From an uncultured Clostridia bacterium (GTDB lineage Bacteria; Bacillota; Clostridia; TANB77; CAG-508), in NCBI GenBank assembly GCA_934162625.1, contig CAKPJM010000002.1:1-50877 (forward strand): a DNA stretch of 50,877 nucleotides, in the 5' to 3' direction. The notes under the pieces were generated by a model. That model was not told the origin of the DNA and searched no databases. It worked only from the letters and a program-made list of their open reading frames with translations. Positions 46,409 through 50,877 of this stretch are shown here, piece by piece; the first letter of the stretch is position 1; every line of letters starts with the position of its first letter. A program made the position numbers and the translations under genes.

Positions 46409-47434
46409 ATGGAAAAAGACGATAAAACAAAAGAAAAAATTAATGCACAAAAAAATGGAAAAAGAGCTAAAAAGAAGAAGAGACATATTGGATTGAAAAT
46501 TTTTATATTTATATTAATAATACTTGGAATATTAGGAGGTCTTTATGCAAAAAGAGTTCACGATTTAGATGGCAACTGGTTAGCAGCTCTTCTTGGACAT
46601 AATAAAGATACATTAAAAAATCTTGACAAATTATACATATTAGCTATGGGCGAAAGTACAGGAATGTCAGATACAATAATTGTATGTTCATATGACCCTA
46701 AGACACAAGAAGCGTCAATGCTTTCTATTCCAAGAGACACTTTTATAGGTGAAAGCAAGAAAAGAGCAACTACAAGTGATAAAATAAATGCTTTATATAA
46801 TGGTGGTAAAAAACCAGAAAAAACTATAGAAGCAGTAAATAAATTAACAGGACTAAATATACAAAATTATATATTAGTAGATACAAAGGCTTTGGTAGAA
46901 CTAGTAAATGCAATTGGAGGAATTGAATTTAATGTTCCAATTGATATGAAATATGATGATTATAGCCAAGATTTACATGTAGACTTAAAAGCAGGTATGC
47001 AAAAATTAAATGGAGATCAAGTAGAACAATTAGTTAGATTCAGACATAATTCAAATGGATCTACATATTCTTATGAATATGGAATAGAAGATTTTGGAAG
47101 AATGAGAACACAAAGAGAAGTATTAATGACAATTGCAAAACAAACAATACAGCTAAAAAATATAAAAGAAATAGGTCGAATTGTAGACATCGCAGAAAAA
47201 TATGTGCAAACTAACATGGACTTTAAGTTACTAAAAGATTATATACCATACGCTGTTAATATGAACGCTGAAAACATAAAAAGTGCTCAATTACCAGGTC
47301 AATCGCAATATATAAATGGAATATCATTCTTCTTAGCAGATGAAGATGAAATAGATAATGTAGTTGATGAATTGTTTACAGGAACAAATGAAACGACGCA
47401 GGAAAGCCAAGAACAAAACAATACAATAGAATAG
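46409..47434 (+). CDS. LytR-CpsA-Psr (LCP) family wall-polymer ligase
   Basis: The 341-residue protein has a basic cytoplasmic tail, one anchor helix (about 32-51) and the extracellular LCP domain. Motif segments are DTIIVCSYDPKTQEASMLSIPRDTFI, SDKINALYNGG, and VRFRHNSNG followed by GRMRTQREVL. LCP enzymes attach wall teichoic acids or other polyprenyl-linked glycans to peptidoglycan. The start is ATG 46409 after AGGAG; an earlier GTG is too close to it. It is convergent with the carboxypeptidase gene. Confidence 0.9.
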   Translation: MEKDDKTKEKINAQKNGKRAKKKKRHIGLKIFIFILIILGILGGLYAKRVHDLDGNWLAALLGHNKDTLKNLDKLYILAMGESTGMSDTIIVCSYDPKTQEASMLSIPRDTFIGESKKRATTSDKINALYNGGKKPEKTIEAVNKLTGLNIQNYILVDTKALVELVNAIGGIEFNVPIDMKYDDYSQDLHVDLKAGMQKLNGDQVEQLVRFRHNSNGSTYSYEYGIEDFGRMRTQREVLMTIAKQTIQLKNIKEIGRIVDIAEKYVQTNMDFKLLKDYIPYAVNMNAENIKSAQLPGQSQYINGISFFLADEDEIDNVVDELFTGTNETTQESQEQNNTIE

Positions 47435-47463
47435 ACAAGAAAAGTAACTTTGCTACACTTTTC

Positions 47464-47489
47464 TTCTCACCGATTTGAGTTTCCGAATA
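47464..47489 (-). repeat. Dispersed motif GAAACTCAAATCGG, copy B
   Basis: On the minus strand this reads TTCGGAAACTCAAATCGGTGAGAA. It is nearly identical to 50440-50466 and resembles 16242-16269. Confidence 0.65.
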
Positions 47490-47522
47490 AAAAAATGGGG
47501 GGCTATAAAAGCTCCCATTTTA
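47490..47522. terminator. Bidirectional terminator LCP/DacF
   Basis: AAAATGGGGG pairs with TCCCATTTT around GCTATAAAAGC. It lies between two convergent genes and ends at the DacF stop. Confidence 0.75.
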
Positions 47523-48800
47523 TCTATATTTATTTTTTAATCTTTGCTTTTTATTCTTAATTCTTTTATTCTTAGCATACATCCAAAGTATTAATACAAT
47601 TATAATAAGAATTGCTAATTTTAATAAAAATCTTGATTTCTTTACATCATTATTTGCTAGCAGATCTTCTGTATATTGAATTCCATCCACAGTATATGTA
47701 ACACTTCCTATTACATCTCCTTTTTTTAGAGGGGCCTTTAAATTATCATTTAAATTTATTTCAGGTAAAACAGCTGAATCCTTATCAACTTGTTTCATTA
47801 ATGCATAAACATCATTTGCTACTACTGCTTCGACTTTCTTTGTTTTTCTAGTTGCATTTTTAATATTAAGAGTCTGAATGATTCCTCCTTTATTTATTAT
47901 TTGCTTTAACGTGTATGTGTTATATCCATAATCAAAAAGAGACAATGTATCTAAATATCTTTGACTCAAACCATCTTTAGTTTGACTAGCACCTAAAACA
48001 ACAGTTATTAATTCTAAATTATTTTTATTTGCAGAAGCAATTAAACAATTACCAGCAGGAGTGGTAAAGCCAGTTTTTATTCCTGTTGCATATTGATAAT
48101 AATAGTTATCTGCCCTATCACTAGTGTCTAAATGTAATAAAGAGTTAGTTGTTCTAAAAATTCTATCTTCCCTATCATATTTATTAGTAGTAGGAAGAGT
48201 ATAAGAGGTTGTAGAAACCAAAGTCCTAAAAGTTTCATTTTTCATTGCATATCTAGCCATTAAAGCTAAATCATAAGCAGTTGAATAATGATTTTCATCG
48301 TGTGCGCCATTAGGATTAACAAAATTGGTAGATGTGCACCCTAATTCCTTTGCTTTTTCATTCATAAGGTCTGCAAACTTTTCTACAGACCCAGAAACAT
48401 GTTCAGCGAGAACAATTGCAGCATCATTAGAAGAGCCCACCATAAGCACATATAAAAGTTGTTCTACAGTTAATTCTTCGCCAATTTGAAGATTTGCAGT
48501 AACATATCCAGAAGACAGAGACATAACAGCATCATAACTAACAGTAGCAATATCAGATAATTCACAATTTTCTAAAACAATTATTGCAGTCATGATTTTT
48601 GTAAGACTTGCAGGATATCTTTTTTCATTAATATTCTTTTCATACAAAATTTTTCCAGAAGAATAATCCATAAGAAGTGCTGAGGGAGAGGCAATGTCTG
48701 GAATCTCTTCTTCGGCATTTACAAATGGAGAAAAAATCATACTTAAACTTAATAGTAAAAGTAAACAAATGAATAAATTATTAATAAAACTCTTTTTCAT
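47520..48800 (-). CDS. D-alanyl-D-alanine carboxypeptidase (DacF/PBP5 type)
   Basis: The 426-residue protein starts with a signal peptide (MKKSFINNLFICLLLLLSLS, likely cleaved near VNAEEE). The penicillin-binding serine motif SLTK lies at 65-68, SSN near 120 and KTG in TGIKTGFTTPAG near 240. A C-terminal domain and a final membrane helix anchor it. Such enzymes trim the last D-Ala of peptidoglycan stem peptides. The neighbourhood of sigma-G suggests a DacF-like sporulation role, though it may be a vegetative PBP5. Confidence 0.9.
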   Translation of the reverse strand: MKKSFINNLFICLLLLLSLSMIFSPFVNAEEEIPDIASPSALLMDYSSGKILYEKNINEKRYPASLTKIMTAIIVLENCELSDIATVSYDAVMSLSSGYVTANLQIGEELTVEQLLYVLMVGSSNDAAIVLAEHVSGSVEKFADLMNEKAKELGCTSTNFVNPNGAHDENHYSTAYDLALMARYAMKNETFRTLVSTTSYTLPTTNKYDREDRIFRTTNSLLHLDTSDRADNYYYQYATGIKTGFTTPAGNCLIASANKNNLELITVVLGASQTKDGLSQRYLDTLSLFDYGYNTYTLKQIINKGGIIQTLNIKNATRKTKKVEAVVANDVYALMKQVDKDSAVLPEINLNDNLKAPLKKGDVIGSVTYTVDGIQYTEDLLANNDVKKSRFLLKLAILIIIVLILWMYAKNKRIKNKKQRLKNKYR

Positions 48801-48879
48801 TACTTATCACCTATATATAAAATTCTACTAATATAATATATTAAATTTTAATTAAAAACAATATTAAAGGAGGTTTTTC

Positions 48880-49524
48880 ATGGAATTTTTAAATAAAAAA
48901 CAAAAAATAATATTTATAGTAATAGGAACATTAATGGTAATGTTTATAGGCTATTATATTATAAAGAAACAAGACGATTATAAGTATAAAGAAATAGAAA
49001 CCATAATAGAAGAAGATAGTGCAGCAAATGCTGTTAATTATGAAGAAAAAATTGAGGACACAAGTATAATTGTACATGTGACGGGAGCAATAAAAAAAGA
49101 TGGAATTATTAAAGCAAAACAAGGTGATAGAATTGCAGATGTAATTGAAAAGGCTGGAGGGATAACAGAAGAAGCGGATTTGTCAAAAATCAATCTAGCA
49201 TATAGGGTAAGTGATGGACAAAAGATATATATACCTAGCATAAACGAAAAGAATCTTCAAACTGAAACAGAAGAATATATAACAAATGAAGCTGGAAAAA
49301 ATATCATTGTAGAGGAAGAAGAAACGAACAAAGAAAAAGTCAATATAAATACCGCGACACAAACAGAATTAGAAACTTTAAGTGGAATAGGACCATCGAC
49401 AGCACTTAAAATAATTAATTATAGGAATGAAAACGGAAAGTTTAAAACAAAAGAAGATATAAAAAATGTGCCCGGCATAGGAGAGCAAAAATACGAAAGC
49501 ATAAAAGAAAATATTAATATATAA
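48880..49524 (+). CDS. comEA: ComEA-like DNA-binding protein with SLBB and helix-hairpin-helix domains
   Basis: The 214-residue protein has one N-terminal membrane helix (about 9-27), an SLBB domain (about 64-122, HVTGAIKKDGIIKAKQGDRIADVI) and a C-terminal helix-hairpin-helix pair (about 152-214, VNINTATQTELETLSGIGPSTALKIINYR then DIKNVPGIGEQKYE). ComEA binds incoming DNA outside the membrane during competence. No comEC is seen in the window. AAGGAGG precedes the ATG. Confidence 0.92.
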   Translation: MEFLNKKQKIIFIVIGTLMVMFIGYYIIKKQDDYKYKEIETIIEEDSAANAVNYEEKIEDTSIIVHVTGAIKKDGIIKAKQGDRIADVIEKAGGITEEADLSKINLAYRVSDGQKIYIPSINEKNLQTETEEYITNEAGKNIIVEEEETNKEKVNINTATQTELETLSGIGPSTALKIINYRNENGKFKTKEDIKNVPGIGEQKYESIKENINI

Positions 49525-49597
49525 GCTTAAGAATAATTTTTCCTGTTTTTGTAAATAATACAAATAATAATTATTTACAAATGGAGGTTTTGATTTG

Positions 49598-50370
49598 ATG
49601 AACAAGGTGGAAATCTGTGGTGTAAACACAGCAAAATTACCTGTGCTATCAAATGAAGAAAAAAATGAACTTTTAAAAAAAATAAAAAACGGAGACCAAA
49701 TAGCAAGAGAAGAATTTATAAACGGAAATTTAAGGCTAGTTTTAAGTGTTGTGCAAAGATTTAATGGAAGGCGGAGAAAATGCAGACGATTTGTTTCAGA
49801 TAGGATGTGTGGGACTTATAAAATCAATAGATAATTTCGATATCACATTAAATGTACAGTTTAGTACTTATGCGGTACCTATGATAATTCGGAGAAATAA
49901 GAAGATACTTAAGAGACAATAATCCAATTAGAGTAAGTAGATCAATGAGAGATTTAGCATACAAAGCTTTACAGGCCAAAGAAAAGTTAATGAAAGAAAA
50001 ACAAAAAGAACCAACAATAGAAGAAATTGCAAAAGAAATAGGTGCAGAGAAAGAAGAAATAGTTGTTAGTTTAGATGCAATACAAGATCCGGTATCTTTG
50101 CAAGAGCCGATATATAATGAAGGAAGTGAAAGCATATATATAATGGATCAAATAAAAGATTCAAAAAATACAGATGAAATGTGGGCGGAAAATATAACAA
50201 TAACAGAAGCTATGAAAAAACTAAAAGGTAGAGAGAAAACTATAATTTCTAAAAGATTTTTTAATGGAAGAACACAGATGGAAGTTGCAGAAGAGATAGG
50301 CATATCTCAAGCACAGGTATCAAGACTAGAAAAAAGTGCAATAAATAGAATAAAGAAAATGTATAAATAA
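49598..50370 (+). CDS. sigG: Sporulation sigma factor sigma-G, needs two +1 shifts at CGGA
   Basis: This forespore sigma factor turns on late spore genes. The N-terminus MNKVEICGVNTAKLPVL is diagnostic of sigma-G. The zero frame breaks at 49772 and again at 49890. Skipping the C at each gives FNGRGENADDLFQIGCVGLIKSIDNFD and STYAVPMIIGEIRRYLRDNNPIRVSRSM, the conserved region 2 sequences. With both shifts the protein is 256 residues (773 nt = 771 + 2) and continues to region 4 (MEVAEEIGISQAQVSRLEKSA). The start is ATG 49598, or TTG 49595; GGAGG lies 10 or 7 bases before. In Bacillus, ylmC also lies near sigG; here a ylmC-like gene is just downstream, on the other strand. A cell without the shift would make only a 76-residue fragment. 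Confidence 0.92.
49772..49775 (+). other. CGGA +1 frameshift site 9 (Gly59 of sigma-G)
   Basis: Codons GGA AGG C-GGA GAA AAT restore N-x-R-G-E, conserved in sigma-G and sigma-F. Confidence 0.92.
49890..49893 (+). other. CGGA +1 frameshift site 10 (Gly98 of sigma-G)
   Basis: Codons ATG ATA ATT C-GGA GAA ATA AGA restore PMIIGEIRR, an almost invariant segment of sigma region 2. Confidence 0.92.
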
Positions 50371-50399
50371 GAAGCGAAGAAAAACGCTTCTTAATTTTT
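50369..50399 (+). terminator. Terminator of sigG
   Basis: AAGAAGCG pairs with CGCTTCTT around AAGAAAAA, followed by AATTTTT. Confidence 0.8.
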
Positions 50400-50439
50400 A
50401 ATATGCTATATTGTTATTGCCTTTGAGATTTCCTCATTT

Positions 50440-50466
50440 TATTCGGAAACTCAAATCGGCGAGAAC
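50440..50466 (+). repeat. Dispersed motif GAAACTCAAATCGG, copy C
   Basis: ATTCGGAAACTCAAATCGG then CGAGAACAAGG. It is nearly identical, in opposite orientation, to 47464-47489; AAAGTAGCTTTG follows in this copy and a similar AAGTTACTTT in the other. Confidence 0.65.
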
Positions 50467-50500
50467 AAGGGATGAATTAAAGTAGCTTTGTTGTGAAATT

Positions 50501-50734
50501 TTATATTTCTACTAAAATAATATCTTCTCCAATACATTTTATATTTTGCCAAGGGATTACTATATCATTATTTCCAGAAAATACATTAAATAATTTGGAA
50601 TTTCCAGGAACAATAATTGAGGTTATAACGCCGCTATTTAAATCAGCTGTAACATCCTGAACAAAACCAAGCCTTTTACCATCTACAATATTAACAACTT
50701 CTTTATGTTTAAAATCTAACCCTTTTGTACCCAT
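50501..50734 (-). CDS. YlmC/YmxH-family PRC-barrel protein
   Basis: The 77-residue single PRC-barrel (LDFKHKEVVNIVDGKRLGFVQDV, ITSIIVPG, IVIPWQNIKCIGEDIILVE) matches the YlmC/YmxH family of sporulating Firmicutes. Its role is unclear; in Bacillus it lies near sigG. AGGAG precedes the ATG. The remaining 143 bases to the right edge show no gene. Confidence 0.88.
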   Translation of the reverse strand: MGTKGLDFKHKEVVNIVDGKRLGFVQDVTADLNSGVITSIIVPGNSKLFNVFSGNNDIVIPWQNIKCIGEDIILVEI

Positions 50735-50877
50735 AAAATCTCCTACTTATATAAAATATATAATAATTATATTCAATACATACTGAAAAATGATAAGAAC
50801 AAATTGTAATTTGTGTGAGTAAATCGCTTTCTGAAAAATTAAAATATTAAAAATGGAAAAAACGTTGCGAATGGATT

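Overview
The window is strongly AT-rich (about 70% A+T by eye), gene-dense, and carries Firmicutes-type ribosome binding sites (AGGAGG), consensus sigma-A promoters (TTGACA-17-TATAAT), a T-box, a THF riboswitch, sigma-G, ComEA, a DacF-type carboxypeptidase and a ylmC-type gene. This fits a spore-forming, anaerobic, gut-type member of the Clostridia. The species cannot be named from the sequence.

The main observation is that ten chromosomal reading frames are broken by one recurring event. Each break has a single extra C directly before an in-frame glycine codon GGA or GGT, so the zero frame shows CGG and soon runs into a stop. If each C-GGN is read as one glycine (+1 shift), eight genes become intact proteins of normal family length: two type IV coupling ATPases, a J-domain chaperone, an HAD phosphatase, EcfA, a YkvI-like transporter (two sites), CvpA and sigma-G (two sites). 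The restored glycines are motif residues: three P-loop glycines, GAGFASGQE in YkvI, and the NxRGE and IIGEIRR motifs of sigma-G. In all other native genes I found no in-frame CGG. Arginine is written AGA, AGG, CGA or CGT. The only ordinary Arg CGG lies in a flotillin gene with foreign codon usage. I read this as a possible bacterial quadruplet or +1-shift decoding of CGGN as glycine. The nearest precedent I know is the AGGY frameshifting in Perkinsus mitochondrial cox1.

Layout. 1-2058 (minus): edge of a conjugation-type operon (small membrane protein, TraD-like coupling ATPase, pilin-like start). 2079-2790: DUF1858 protein and a tRNA Lys-Glu-Thr cluster. 2910-7264: SDR reductase, CBM25-like protein, divergent HTH regulators, VanW-family wall protein. 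7327-10471: tRNA-Lys(CTT), CorA, ABC-F ATPase and a nested palindrome. 10475-12651: HD-GYP response regulator and J-protein. 12746-16213: a promoter, two unknown small proteins, a VirD4-type ATPase and an HAD phosphatase. 16260-25537 (minus): a 7TM histidine kinase behind a C-A-T-C-A-T-R NRPS, the architecture known for gut clostridial dipeptide aldehyde/pyrazinone synthetases, with a separate frame break in its reductase domain. 25816-33823: HtrA protease, glycosyltransferase, T-box-AsnRS, DMT transporter, spore-type M14 peptidase, DeoC. 34003-37377: THF riboswitch controlling a fused FolT-FolC gene, EcfA and EcfT, a folate-uptake operon. 37431-46242: membrane and housekeeping genes plus the foreign flotillin. 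46348-50734: LCP ligase, DacF, ComEA, sigma-G and YlmC, an envelope/sporulation block.

Intergenic space holds several dispersed palindromic repeats. No CRISPR array, rRNA, insertion sequence or transposase was seen.
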